Shown in pieces: positions 18,151 through 27,548 of a DNA stretch of 64,000 bases. The translations under genes and the position numbers were made by a program. The first letter of the stretch is position 1; every line of letters begins with the position of its first letter. This DNA comes from JAAYUJ01 sp963698165 (GTDB lineage: Bacteria; Desulfobacterota; Syntrophobacteria; Syntrophobacterales; Syntrophobacteraceae): NCBI GenBank assembly GCA_963698165.1, contig CAVOPT010000016.1, forward strand, positions 372,001-436,000, in the 5' to 3' direction. The notes under the pieces were generated by a model. It worked only from the letters and a program-made list of their open reading frames with translations, did no database searches and was not told the origin of the DNA.

Positions 18151-19695
18151 CTACAGGGGCATCAAGCCGTGTTTCTTGGGCGGGTTCTGCTTGACCTTTG
18201 TCCGGAGCACTTCGAGGGCCCGGATGAGGCGTGGCCGCGTCTCCCGGGGTTCGATGACTTCGTCGATCTGGCCCACGTTGGCGGCGATGTAAGGGTTGAA
18301 GAACTTGGCCCGATACTCCTCGGCGAACCGGCGCTCGAGGGCTCCGGGGTCGTCGCTAGCCGCGAGCTCCCGCTTGCGCAGGATGCGGACCGCACCTTCG
18401 GCCCCCATGACCGCGATCTGCGCGGAAGGCCATGCGAAGGCCAAATCACAGCGCATCTGCCGGGAGCTCATGGCGATGTACGCGCCCCCGACGGCTTTCC
18501 TGGTGACTATGGAGATCTTCGGCACCGTGGCTTCGCAGTAGGCATAGATGACCTTGGCTCCGTGGCGGATGATGCCGTAGTGCTCCTGATCGAGACCCGG
18601 CAAGTATCCCGGGGTGTCCACGAAAGTGATCAGGGGGATGTTGAAGGCGTCGCAGATGCGCACGAAGCGGGCGATTTTGTCGCTGGAGTCGATGTCCAGA
18701 ACACCTGCCAGGTGTGCGGGCTGATTGGCCACTATCCCCACGGAATAGCCGTCGAGCCGGGCAAAGCCGACCACGGCATTGCGGGCATAGTAGGGGTGTA
18801 CCTGGAGGAAACTGCCGCGATCAACGATGGCGTCAATGACTTCGTGCATGTCGTAGGGTTCGTTCTCGTCCTCGGGCACGACGGAATTGAGGGACTCCTC
18901 CATCCGATCCGGGGAATCGTAGCGTGCAACTTGCGGGGGGTCTTCGGCATTGTTTTGGGGCAGATAGCTCAGGAGCAGCTTCACCAGTTCGATGGCATGC
19001 TGATCGCTCTCGGCGAGAAAATGGGCGACGCCGCTCTTGCTGTTGTGCACCAGGGTGCCGCCAAGATCGCCGAAAGTCACCTCTTCGCCGGTGACCGCCT
19101 TGATGACATCGGGGCCCGTGATGAACATGTAGCTGATTCCCCGGGCCATGATGACGAAGTCCGTGAGGGCAGGGGAGTACACCGATCCTCCGGCGCATGG
19201 GCCGAGCATCACCGAGATCTGGGGAATGACACCGGATGAAAGGACGTTTCGTACAAAGACCTCACCATATGCGGCCAGGCTGCGAAAACCCTCCTGGATC
19301 CGCGCACCCCCCGAATCGTTGAGCCCGATCATGGGGATGCCGCTCTCCATGGCCACGTCCTGGATGCGGCAGATCTTGTTCGCCTGCACCTCGGAAAAGG
19401 ATCCTCCCACGATGGTGAAATCCTGAGCGAACACGGCAACGCGCCTGCCGTTGATCTTGCCGAATCCCGTCACCACCCCGTCGCCCGGATACCGCTGCTG
19501 ATCCATCCCGAAATCCGCGATGTTGTGGGTGGCCAGGGCACCAAGCTCCTGAAACGTGTTCTTGTCGAGGAGCAAGGCCAGTCGTTCCCGTGCGGTCATC
19601 TTGCCCCGCGCGTGCTGCTGTTCAATGCGGTCGGCGCCACCGCCCTGCATTGCCCGCTCGCGCATTTCACGCAGTGTCTGCAAATAGTTGGTCAT
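18151..19695 (-). CDS. mmdA: Methylmalonyl-CoA decarboxylase type carboxyltransferase alpha subunit
   Basis: 514 residues from ATG 19695, preceded by GAGGAGAAGAGAG. It is an acyl-CoA carboxyltransferase of the MmdA/PccB family: GGGADRIEQQHARGKMTARE at the N-terminus, oxyanion-hole segments GLNDSGGARIQEG and GPCAGGSVYSPAL, and the second-domain GYLPGLDQEHYG and RKAVGGAYIAM. It moves the carboxyl group of (S)-methylmalonyl-CoA to biotin, giving propionyl-CoA, with sodium pumping by the beta subunit. A transcarboxylase or propionyl-CoA carboxylase role is a close alternative; the three operon partners favour the decarboxylase pump. Confidence 0.9.
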   Translation of the reverse strand: MTNYLQTLREMRERAMQGGGADRIEQQHARGKMTARERLALLLDKNTFQELGALATHNIADFGMDQQRYPGDGVVTGFGKINGRRVAVFAQDFTIVGGSFSEVQANKICRIQDVAMESGIPMIGLNDSGGARIQEGFRSLAAYGEVFVRNVLSSGVIPQISVMLGPCAGGSVYSPALTDFVIMARGISYMFITGPDVIKAVTGEEVTFGDLGGTLVHNSKSGVAHFLAESDQHAIELVKLLLSYLPQNNAEDPPQVARYDSPDRMEESLNSVVPEDENEPYDMHEVIDAIVDRGSFLQVHPYYARNAVVGFARLDGYSVGIVANQPAHLAGVLDIDSSDKIARFVRICDAFNIPLITFVDTPGYLPGLDQEHYGIIRHGAKVIYAYCEATVPKISIVTRKAVGGAYIAMSSRQMRCDLAFAWPSAQIAVMGAEGAVRILRKRELAASDDPGALERRFAEEYRAKFFNPYIAANVGQIDEVIEPRETRPRLIRALEVLRTKVKQNPPKKHGLMPL

Positions 19696-20017
19696 CTCTC
19701 TTCTCCTCACCACCTTTTAGCCATCGAGAAGCGGCCTCCGGTCCATGGGATTCCGCCATCCTCCACACGCCACGAGGACCGCCAACAAATGGAGATCGTG
19801 ACACCCCACCTACAATGCCATCAAGTGGGACCCTTTGTGAAACAAATTCATGGGGGACCCCCCTGTGAATTTCGGGAGCCATCGTTCTGGATGATGCCGT
19901 GGGGGATGCCGCGAGTGCTGCGAAGGAAGACAAAAAAAGAGTGGCGAAACGTGCGTCTTCTTCCGATAGATCCGTTGGGAAGTTGGACATTCAATTCAAC
20001 CCTATTCCTCTTAGCCG

Positions 20018-20044
20018 GAGCCCGGGACAGCCCCTCCCGGGCTC
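20018..20044. other. Strong hairpin, 10-bp perfect stem
   Basis: GAGCCCGGGA at 20018-20027 pairs perfectly with TCCCGGGCTC at 20035-20044 across a 7-base loop. No T tract follows on either strand. Because the flanking genes diverge, a terminator is not expected, so this may be a regulatory structure or protein-binding palindrome. Confidence 0.5.
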
Positions 20045-20113
20045 CTCCCGTTTGCGTTCCCTCAAGCCCCTGCAAAACCTCAAAAAACAATGATCTTCCC
20101 CGAAAGGAAATGC

Positions 20114-20142
20114 TTGATTACAGGCCGTTGCGGGTTGATAAT
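20114..20142 (+). promoter_or_regulatory. Candidate promoter of the glycyl radical enzyme operon
   Basis: TTGATT at 20114-20119, a 17-base spacer, then GATAAT at 20137-20142: four and five matches to the sigma-70 consensus. It would leave a leader of more than 230 bases before the ATG at 20386. Confidence 0.4.
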
Positions 20143-20385
20143 GAAATCAATTCACGGGGGAAAATCATCCTCTCATAATCTGCAAGTTCAATCGCATTCG
20201 CGCAAACGCAAGTCAATGACACGGCCTCCCTTGGCCTGTAACGGTTCGCGGTGGTCGTTCAAAACCAGAATCCAATTTCTCCTGCAAGGTGCAGGGCGAG
20301 CTATCGAGGCAACGACCTCAGAAGTTCGTGTTGAACGAGCTCCTGCCGGAGGTCGGGATCATCGTGTCCTAGAAGGAGGACGACA

Positions 20386-22866
20386 ATGGGTGAGGTGACA
20401 ATCAAGGACATCACTCTGGCGGAATATGGCCTGGAGCGTCTGCCGCTGCTGAACAGGTTGAGGGAAGAGCTCATGGCGACGAAACCCGAGGTCTGCATCG
20501 AACGGGCGAGATTCGTGACCCGTTACCTCGCGGACATGTCGTCCGACAGCGAACCCGTCCAAACACGATATGCCCGGGCCGTGAATCACTTCCTGACCAA
20601 CAAGGCCCCCATGTTTTTCGGGGACAACCTGCTTGCCGGAACGACCACGTCGAAGCATTACGGGGCGCCCGTGTATCCCGAGTTGACGGGTTTGACCATC
20701 TGGCCCGAGCTCGACACCATCAGCACCAGAGAAAAGAATCCCCTGATCCTCTCCAAAAGCGATGCGGAAGAGCTCAACCTGAAGATCTACCCCTACTGGA
20801 TGGACCGGAACATCCTCGAATACACCAGGAGGAAATTCAATTACCCCGAGCCCATGAAGCTCTTCGAACGCATCGTCTTTTTCTTAGCCGGCAAGGCGGG
20901 CGCCCTGTCGCACACGGTCCCCGGCTACAAGCGCGTTTTGAAAGAGGGGCTGGAGTCCATCATCCAAGAGGCTGCGGCGCGGGAGGCTCAGCTTGTGGAG
21001 AGGGGGATCGTCACGGCGGAGGACAGGAGAAAAAGCGAATTCTACCAGGCGGTGCAGATCGTTCTGCAGGGGGTCATCGCCTACGCTCACAATCTCGGCA
21101 GGGAAGCCGCCCAACGCACCGTGACCGAGAAGGACCCTTTGCGAAGAGACAATTTCGCGAGAATCTCCCAAGTCTGCCAACAGGTTCCCGCTAGGGGAGC
21201 CCGCACCTTCAGGGAGGCCGTCAATTCCCTCTGGATCATGCAGGTCGCCATACACGGGGAAAACATCAACATGGCCATGAGTCCGGGGCGGCTCGACCAG
21301 GTTCTCTACGAGTACTACCGGCGCGACGTGGATGCGGGGCGGTTGAGCATGGAAGAGACCATGGAATTGATCGGGTGTCTGTGGCTCAAGCTCAACGACA
21401 ACGCCAACCTGGTTCCCGAGACGGCTGAGGAGCTCTTCGGCGGCGCGGGAACCGTTCCGGCCGTGACGGTGGGAGGCGTGGACGACGGAGGCGAAGACGC
21501 GGTCAATGACCTGACCTACATCATGCTCAGGGTGACCGAGCTCCTCAAGACTCGGGATCCCAGCCTCAACGCCCGCTACCACTACGGGAAGAACACGGAG
21601 GCTTACCGGGACAGGCTGGCCCAGGTGATTGTCAACACGAAATCCGTCCCAGCCGTCTACAACGATGTGGCGGCCGTCAAGACCCTGGAAAACCAGGGGA
21701 CCAGGCTGGAACACGCCAGGGACTACGCCATCATCGGGTGCGTGGAGCTGGCGTCGGCGGGCAGGAGCTATGACGCCTCCAGTTCCATCATGCTGAATCT
21801 CGTGTCGGCCCTTGAGCTGACCCTGCACAACGGGAGGCGTCCCGTTACGGGAGATGAACAAATCGGCCCCGAGACCGGCGACCCGTCACAATTCGGGAGC
21901 TTCGGGGAGCTCTGGGAGGCTTTCAAGGGGCAGCTCCGGTGGATCATCGGTCGGGCCGTCGAGTTGAACGAGTGCTTCGGGCGTGCGTATCAGGAAACCA
22001 TGCCGTCGCCCCTCCTTTCCGCTTTCTTTGAAGGACCCATGGAAAGCGGGGACGACCTGATTTTCGGCGGGGCCCTCTACAATGCCTCCGGGGCCACACA
22101 CATAGGATTCGCCGACACCGTGGATTCCCTCAACGCCATCGAAACGGCGGTTTTCCTCGACAGGAAGTGCACATTTGCCGAGCTGATGCGGGCCCTGGAG
22201 GACGATTTTCAAGGGCATGAAAAGCTGCATGCCTACCTCGTCCACAGAACTCCCAAGTATGGAACGGACGAACCCATTGCCATCAAGAATTCTCAGAACC
22301 TGATCCGCTTCCTGTACGAAACCTACCAGGCCCACGTCAATTACCGGGGAGGCAGGTACCGCCCCGCGTTCTGGACCATGACCAATCACGCCGGTCAGGG
22401 GAAGCTGTGCGGCGCCCTTCCCAACGGGAGAAAGGCGGGTAAGGTGCTGGCAAGCGGCATCACCCCGGTCTCCCAGGCAGCGGGGGACCTGGCCGCATGT
22501 TTCAGGGCGGTGGGAAGCCTCGACCCCCTCTGCATCCCGGGCGGGGAAGCCCTCAACCTCAAGTATCCGGCCATAGAGAACGGGGAGGACATGAAGCGGT
22601 TCAGCCAGGCCATCGAAGCCTACTTCAGGACCGGGGGCCTCCATGTGCAGTTCAACATCATGTCCTACGAAGACCTCATCGAGGCCAAGAAGCATCCCGA
22701 AAGACACAGGGAACTTCTCGTCCGGGTTTCGGGCTACTCTGCCTATTTCAAAGACCTCAACGAAGCCATGAAGGATGAGATCATCACGAGGACCGCTTAC
22801 AGTCTTCGAACCGGCAAAGCTGTCCCGTTTCCGGAAGAGCACAAGTCCATGCTGGCTTTCGAATGA
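20386..22866 (+). CDS. Glycyl radical enzyme, dehydratase/lyase type of unknown substrate
   Basis: 826 residues with GAAGGAGGACGACA before the ATG. The glycyl radical loop LLVRVSGYSAYF places the radical glycine at residue 783, 43 residues from the end. The thiyl site is IIGCVELASAG with Cys452 and Glu454. One cysteine followed by V-E is the signature of the eliminase branch (glycerol/diol dehydratase, choline TMA-lyase, hydroxyphenylacetate decarboxylase, isethionate lyase), not of pyruvate formate-lyase, which has two adjacent cysteines. Residue 455 is Leu, where the family members I recall have Pro. The activating enzyme is encoded downstream at 23387-24244. The substrate cannot be assigned from sequence alone. 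Confidence 0.9.
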   Translation: MGEVTIKDITLAEYGLERLPLLNRLREELMATKPEVCIERARFVTRYLADMSSDSEPVQTRYARAVNHFLTNKAPMFFGDNLLAGTTTSKHYGAPVYPELTGLTIWPELDTISTREKNPLILSKSDAEELNLKIYPYWMDRNILEYTRRKFNYPEPMKLFERIVFFLAGKAGALSHTVPGYKRVLKEGLESIIQEAAAREAQLVERGIVTAEDRRKSEFYQAVQIVLQGVIAYAHNLGREAAQRTVTEKDPLRRDNFARISQVCQQVPARGARTFREAVNSLWIMQVAIHGENINMAMSPGRLDQVLYEYYRRDVDAGRLSMEETMELIGCLWLKLNDNANLVPETAEELFGGAGTVPAVTVGGVDDGGEDAVNDLTYIMLRVTELLKTRDPSLNARYHYGKNTEAYRDRLAQVIVNTKSVPAVYNDVAAVKTLENQGTRLEHARDYAIIGCVELASAGRSYDASSSIMLNLVSALELTLHNGRRPVTGDEQIGPETGDPSQFGSFGELWEAFKGQLRWIIGRAVELNECFGRAYQETMPSPLLSAFFEGPMESGDDLIFGGALYNASGATHIGFADTVDSLNAIETAVFLDRKCTFAELMRALEDDFQGHEKLHAYLVHRTPKYGTDEPIAIKNSQNLIRFLYETYQAHVNYRGGRYRPAFWTMTNHAGQGKLCGALPNGRKAGKVLASGITPVSQAAGDLAACFRAVGSLDPLCIPGGEALNLKYPAIENGEDMKRFSQAIEAYFRTGGLHVQFNIMSYEDLIEAKKHPERHRELLVRVSGYSAYFKDLNEAMKDEIITRTAYSLRTGKAVPFPEEHKSMLAFE

Positions 22867-22928
22867 TACAACGAATGCGGGAATCCCGGCTTCCCCCACT
22901 GGGGCGGACTGGGTGATGGAGGTCTGCA

Positions 22929-23390
22929 ATGTCGAACACCATTCTGGATCGGATTTTCTCAAAAGATGCGGGTTTGAAGGTGGTGACCGAGAGGTTTCAG
23001 CGTTGCCTCGGGTCGGACTTGGCCGAAGGGTTCCTGCAGCTCCTGCTCACCCTCATGAGCGCCGTGTTCATGGTGAGCAGGGACTTCAAGCGCAGCATCA
23101 AGGATTTCAGCGGCCGGTATGTCTTCAGGAGCAGGGACAACCGCATCGAGACCAGTGTGCTTTTCGAAAATGGCCGGATGCACGTCAGGGAGGGAAGGGT
23201 GGAGGACCCCAACGTGACCGTCGTCTTCAAGGATTCAAAGGCCCTCATGAGCTACCTGCTTTCACCCAAGCCGGACATCCTGGGCTCGCTCCTGAGGCAG
23301 GATGTGGTCATCGACGGCAATTTCAACTACCTTTACAAGTTTGCATACATGGCAAACCGGCTCAAGCTCATGGTCACAGGGGGTGCATGA
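22929..23390 (+). CDS. SCP2 sterol-binding-like domain protein
   Basis: A 153-residue protein with a GGAGG ribosome-binding site. The body (FSGRYVFRSRDNRIETSVLF, then RVEDPNVTVVFKDSKALMSY and a final DVVIDGNFNYLYKFAYM) resembles the SCP2/COG3255 fold, which binds lipids or acyl-CoA. Its stop overlaps the activating enzyme start (ATGA), so it is translated together with the glycyl radical system. That makes it a candidate substrate- or product-binding accessory. Family assignment is by pattern and is only moderately certain. Confidence 0.65.
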   Translation: MSNTILDRIFSKDAGLKVVTERFQRCLGSDLAEGFLQLLLTLMSAVFMVSRDFKRSIKDFSGRYVFRSRDNRIETSVLFENGRMHVREGRVEDPNVTVVFKDSKALMSYLLSPKPDILGSLLRQDVVIDGNFNYLYKFAYMANRLKLMVTGGA

Positions 23391-24244
23391 CTCGGCCTGA
23401 AGGATTGCCACTTGTTTTCGACGTCCGCCGGTTCGCTCTTGACGACGGACCGGGCATCAGAACCACCGTGTTTATGAAAGGGTGTCCCCTTGCCTGCCGT
23501 TGGTGCCACAATCCGGAATCCATCCGCAGCGGCAAGGAGATCGCCTTCCACCCGGACCTGTGCGTTCAGTGCGGCGAGTGCGAGGCAATATGTCCCGAGG
23601 GAGCCATAGGGTGTGATCTGACCATGCGCATCGCACGGGACAGGTGCTCCCTCTGCGAAGCGTGCGTGGATGCGTGTCCGTCCACCGCACTGAAAGTGAT
23701 AGGAAGGCACCTCGAGGCCGGCGAGCTTGTGGAACTGCTTCTCAGGGATCGGGTCCTCTTCGAGACGTCCGGGGGAGGGGTCACCTTCTCGGGGGGCGAG
23801 CCCACCCTCCACCTGCGTTACGTGGCCCGGGTGAGCCGGGAGCTCAAGAAACAGGACATCCATATCGCCATTCAGACTTCGGGCATGTTCCATCTCCTCG
23901 ACTTCGAGAAGGAATTGCTGCCCTTGGTGGATCTCATATTTTACGACCTGAAGATCATGGATCCGGTGGCTCACAAGAAGGCCACGGGGTCGCGCAACGA
24001 ACGGATCCTCCACAATTTTTCAGCGCTGAGCAAAAACAACCTCAGGAAGATCATCCCGAGGACTCCCCTTGTCCCCGGTGTCACGGCCACGGAGGAAAAC
24101 CTGGAAGCGCTGTCCCGATTCCTCCGCAGGCTCGGCTACGACCGTCACGTCTTGCTGCCCTACCATTCTGCAGGGGCCTCCAAGGGCTATTCCATTGGAT
24201 CGGACCCTCGGGTGCCCCGCGGTGTCCAGGAGGAGGAGACCTGA
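23387..24244 (+). CDS. Glycyl radical enzyme activating enzyme (radical SAM)
   Basis: 285 residues from ATG 23387. The radical SAM cluster motif C-x3-C-x2-C is CPLACRWC (Cys33, 37, 40). Two ferredoxin-like 4Fe-4S motifs follow, CVQCGECEAICP and CSLCEACVDACP. That insert is found in activases of the glycerol dehydratase/hydroxyphenylacetate decarboxylase group but not in the pyruvate formate-lyase activase. GGGVTFSGGEPTLH is the SAM-binding glycine-rich region. It generates the radical on Gly783 of the enzyme at 20386-22866. Confidence 0.94.
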   Translation: MTRPEGLPLVFDVRRFALDDGPGIRTTVFMKGCPLACRWCHNPESIRSGKEIAFHPDLCVQCGECEAICPEGAIGCDLTMRIARDRCSLCEACVDACPSTALKVIGRHLEAGELVELLLRDRVLFETSGGGVTFSGGEPTLHLRYVARVSRELKKQDIHIAIQTSGMFHLLDFEKELLPLVDLIFYDLKIMDPVAHKKATGSRNERILHNFSALSKNNLRKIIPRTPLVPGVTATEENLEALSRFLRRLGYDRHVLLPYHSAGASKGYSIGSDPRVPRGVQEEET

Positions 24245-25249
24245 ATGGCTGATGACGCAACCCCCTCGATCAATCCCTCCCAGGAACGACTCTATTCGAA
24301 AATCACCGACCTGGAGCAGACCCTCTCGGTCGTCAAGTCCGGGCAGCTCGATCCCAGCCAGCTGAAGGTTGCCCAAGCCTGCGACAAGTACATCGCCATG
24401 TGCTGGAATTACATGGGCGGCAGGCGGAAACACTCGCACCTCGTGTGGGAGTTTCTGCACCGGGTCGATGAGAACATGATCCTTCTCCTGCCGGAGGAGG
24501 AGTTGGTGAGCAAGGGTTCGGAAGTGGCCATGTCTTTCGACATGAACTTGCAGGAGGAAAAGATCCGGAAGGCATGGATCGGGGAGAAAGGAATCCTGAC
24601 TGAGGCCCTGGAGCACATCCGCAAAGGCTGGAGCACCGCCCATCACAGGCATGTGGTGAAGGACGCACTCCAGATCGTCAACGAGCAGATGGACCGCTCC
24701 TTCTGGCAGCTTTCCATGAACACGCTCACGAGCGTTGTCAGCGGCTGCATGCTGGGTGTCCTTCTCATCGTCTTCTGGTGGTGTTGTCTCGACCAGTTTG
24801 CCAGCTTCGTCGATGGCGGCCTGCAGGCCAATCTGGGGAAGCTCCTCGTCTTGGGCCTCATGGGAGCGTACCTCAGCAACCTCCTCACCTGGGAGGGCTT
24901 TCTCTACGTCAGGGGAGCCCCGTTCTGGCGATACTTCCTGCACAATACCCTTTCGAAGCCGATCCTGGGCTCTTTTGCAGCCATTTTCGTATTCATCCTC
25001 GAGAAGACGAAGACCATATTCTCCATCACGGCGGCACCTCAGGCAGGCCAGGCCGCAGAAAAGGCTGCGGCACAGATTGTGAGCTTCAACGTCAGTCCCG
25101 CGGCAATGCCCTATGCGTATGCGCTTCTGGCCATCGTGTCGGGATTCGCGGCGGAAAAGGTCCTGCGTACCATGATCGATACCGTGCTGAAAAGACTGGA
25201 ACAGAAAGCCGAAAAGAGAAAGACGACCAACGAGGAAGGCGGGTCCTAA
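24245..25249 (+). CDS. Membrane protein of unknown function in the glycyl radical operon
   Basis: 334 residues, starting immediately after the activase stop (TGAATG). The first ~155 residues are soluble and helical, with a DLEQTLSVVKSG coiled-coil-like stretch and a cysteine pair region. Several hydrophobic segments follow: VVSGCMLGVLLIVFWWCCL, LLVLGLMGAYLSNLL, PILGSFAAIFVFIL and AMPYAYALLAIVSGFA. It ends in a lysine/glutamate-rich cytoplasmic tail. I do not recognise a named family. Tight coupling to the glycyl radical genes suggests a role in localisation or transport for that pathway. Confidence 0.7.
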   Translation: MADDATPSINPSQERLYSKITDLEQTLSVVKSGQLDPSQLKVAQACDKYIAMCWNYMGGRRKHSHLVWEFLHRVDENMILLLPEEELVSKGSEVAMSFDMNLQEEKIRKAWIGEKGILTEALEHIRKGWSTAHHRHVVKDALQIVNEQMDRSFWQLSMNTLTSVVSGCMLGVLLIVFWWCCLDQFASFVDGGLQANLGKLLVLGLMGAYLSNLLTWEGFLYVRGAPFWRYFLHNTLSKPILGSFAAIFVFILEKTKTIFSITAAPQAGQAAEKAAAQIVSFNVSPAAMPYAYALLAIVSGFAAEKVLRTMIDTVLKRLEQKAEKRKTTNEEGGS

Positions 25250-25396
25250 ATGGTCCCTTGCTTCTCCAATCTGTTCACCCTCTCATGGCCGAGAAACCGG
25301 CAGAACTCTGATGTCTGACTAGATTTGAAGGTGAGGTCGTCCATTGCCAAGAGATGAAAAAGCAGGCTGGTCAGCTTCCCCCAAGGAGATTGGATC

Positions 25397-25513
25397 ATGA
25401 GCGGAACCATCGCGGCAAGCGAACTGAAGGGGAAACTCGATCGGAGGGAGGATGTCGTCCTTGTCGACGAGAGGCGCAAGGCAGACTACGAGGCCCTGTT
25501 GTTCATTACGTAA
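25397..25513 (+). pseudogene. Truncated rhodanese-domain stub
   Basis: A 38-residue frame from ATG 25397 begins MSGTIAASELKGKLDRREDV and continues VLVDERRKADYEA. That is the opening of a rhodanese domain (the V-D-x-R-x4-[FY]-E pattern), but it ends within ten residues at TAA 25511-25513. The active-site cysteine loop is missing. It probably is the 5' end of a gene cut off by the rearrangement that placed the broken cyclase gene next door. Confidence 0.55.
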
Positions 25514-25535
25514 GGGAATGATCGAGGTCTCCACA

Positions 25536-27437
25536 TCACTTCAGTCCCGCCTGTCGCAGGGAATCCATGAAGCGGTCCCTCTTCGGCCCTTCCTTCCATG
25601 GAGTCCATCTGGCGAACCTTGCGACAGAGAGATTGGGGTCTATTCGCTGGATCTCTGCGACGGTGGCTCGGGCTTCATCTTCACGTCCGGCGTACATATA
25701 CAAACTGACCAGAACAACTCTCGTGATCACGTCATTGGGGGCAAGCTGAAGGGATTTCTTGAGGGCAGCGATCCCCTCCTCATACCTTCCGGTTTCGCGG
25801 CAAGCGATACCGAAATGGTGGTAGAATCGGGGTACGAAAAGGATTGAGTCGAATAGCCTGTCGAAGCAAAGGAAGGGCCTCCTCACTCCTCAAAGAATAG
25901 TTCAGACACATGGCAAGAATGAAGAGAGCGCCAGGGCTGTTGGGGTCAAGCGTCACAGCCCGCTCCGCGGCCTCAATCGCCTTATCATGCTGACGCATCC
26001 CCAGAAAGACATTGCCAAGAGCGGCGTAGGCCTCAGCCGAGGAGTTGTCCAGTTCGACGGCTTTTTGTGCCGATTTCATGGCATTGGAGAGCGTCTCTTC
26101 GGGCGATTCGCTGGCACCGAACAGCACATCCATATAAGAGTGTCATGGGCTAGATTCGCTATGAGCCATTGGGTAATTTGGGTCCAGTTCGACGGCTTCC
26201 TGGGAAAGCCGTTTGGCCACAGCATTCGCCTCTTTGTTGTTTTGAGTTCTGTAGCCATCCGCTTCCAAAACCTTCAAGTAAGCCTGAAGGTTGTTCGTCC
26301 CCTTGGCGTGATATGCGCGCTGCTTCGCCTCGGTGATCTTCACCTGAAGTTCCGTGAGGATCTTCATGGTGATCTCATCCTGCAGGTCGAAGAGGTCTTT
26401 AACGCTCCGGTCGTAGCGCTCCGACCAGAGGTGATGTCCCTTGAGGGCATCGATGAGCTGCGCCGTGACCCGCACTCGATCCCCGGCCTTCTGCACGCTC
26501 CCCTCCAGCACGTACTGCACCCCAAGTTCCTCGCTCACCTGACTGATCTTCGCCCCCTTGCCCTTGTAGCTGAAGGTGGATTCCCGAGCGATGACGAAAA
26601 GTCGTGGCACTTTGGAGAGGGCCATTATCAGGCTTTCGCTCAACCCATCGCAGAAGAAATCCTGGCTTTGGTCCCCGGTCATGTTCACGAACGGCATGAC
26701 GGCGATGGACGGCTTGTCCGGCAGGGGAAAGGCCATCCGCTCCTTGGAGGCTTTCTCCACCGGCGGCGGGGTGGGGCGAAAGGCGAACTGCCAGAGTGCC
26801 GCGGCCCCCACTACCATCGAGAAGAACCCCTACCAGGGCAATGATCATGAGGCCTCCGCCTGGCGCCCTCCTTTGGCTTCGCCTCAGCCTGATCCTTTAC
26901 CGTTACCCTTCGCTCCATCTGGACCTTGTAAGCGCCTACCGGTTTGGCGATATTTTTTACGGTCTGCTCCCCCAGATACTCATACCCCAAGGGAAGCTTG
27001 GTCTCGATGTGCTCAAAGGCGGTCTTGGAGACACAGATCCCACCGGGGTCCGCCAGGGACTCCAGCCTCGCCGCAATGTTCACCCCATCACCGTAGAGGC
27101 GATCATCCTCCTCGATCACATCCCCCAGGTTGATCCCGATGCGGAACTGCATCCTCCTGTTCTCCGGCAGTTCAGCGTTTCGGGCCTGGATCTCCTTCTG
27201 CACCGAAACGGCGCATTGTACAGCATCCACCACGCTGGCAAATTCGGCGAGAATATTGTCCCCGGGAGAATCCACCACCCGGCCTCGATGCTGACGGATC
27301 AGATCCGAGATGACCCTTCTATAGGTCTCAACGGTCCTCACTGTCGCTGCTTCATCCTCACCCATGAGGCGACTGTAACCTGCCACGTCGGCACTGAAGA
27401 TGGCCGTGAGCTTGCGTTTGAAACCCTCTGTGGCCAT
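25536..27437 (-). pseudogene. Broken class III adenylate/guanylate cyclase with TolB-like and TPR domains
   Basis: Successive pieces on the minus strand add up to one typical ~630-residue cyclase/TPR protein. The cyclase domain (26811-27437) has TAIFSADVAGYSRLMGED and GINLGDVIEEDDRLYGDGV. A membrane helix leads to a FlgO/TolB-like domain (PSIAVMPFVNMTGDQSQDFF) at 26143-26817, then TPR repeats (EAYAALGNVFLGMRQHDKA) down to 25536. The frame is broken twice in 26811-26860, inside the membrane helix. An in-frame TGA at 26143-26145 interrupts it again, and a further shift lies at a run of A (T on the coding strand) near 25837-25840. The start has a perfect GGAGGTGATC ribosome-binding site. Several independent lesions argue for a true pseudogene. 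Confidence 0.8.
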
Positions 27438-27548
27438 GAGATCACCTCCCTGCAGCCCGGATAAGACTAAGAGACAGGCTAGAAAATCGGCTCATCGTGG
27501 ATTGGCGTAAAAACAGCCAGAGTCATCCTGTTTCAGAGTCCATCGCCC

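Larger units (their letters stand above)
19696..20385. other. Divergent intergenic region between mmdA and the glycyl radical enzyme
   Basis: About 690 bases without a convincing gene. It holds a perfect 10-bp hairpin at 20018-20044 and a sigma-70-like promoter at 20114-20142. The stretch from about 20090 to 20260 is richer in A and T than its surroundings. Promoters for both diverging operons are expected here. Confidence 0.5.

Noticed and set aside
23141..23390. Extended activase reading frame upstream of 23387
   Set aside because: The long open frame from 22775 overlaps the SCP2-like gene and has no radical SAM features before 23387; the ATGA overlap start is better.
26143..26145. In-frame TGA as a possible selenocysteine codon
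   Set aside because: The protein has frameshifts on both sides, the position is not a redox site, and no SECIS-like hairpin follows.
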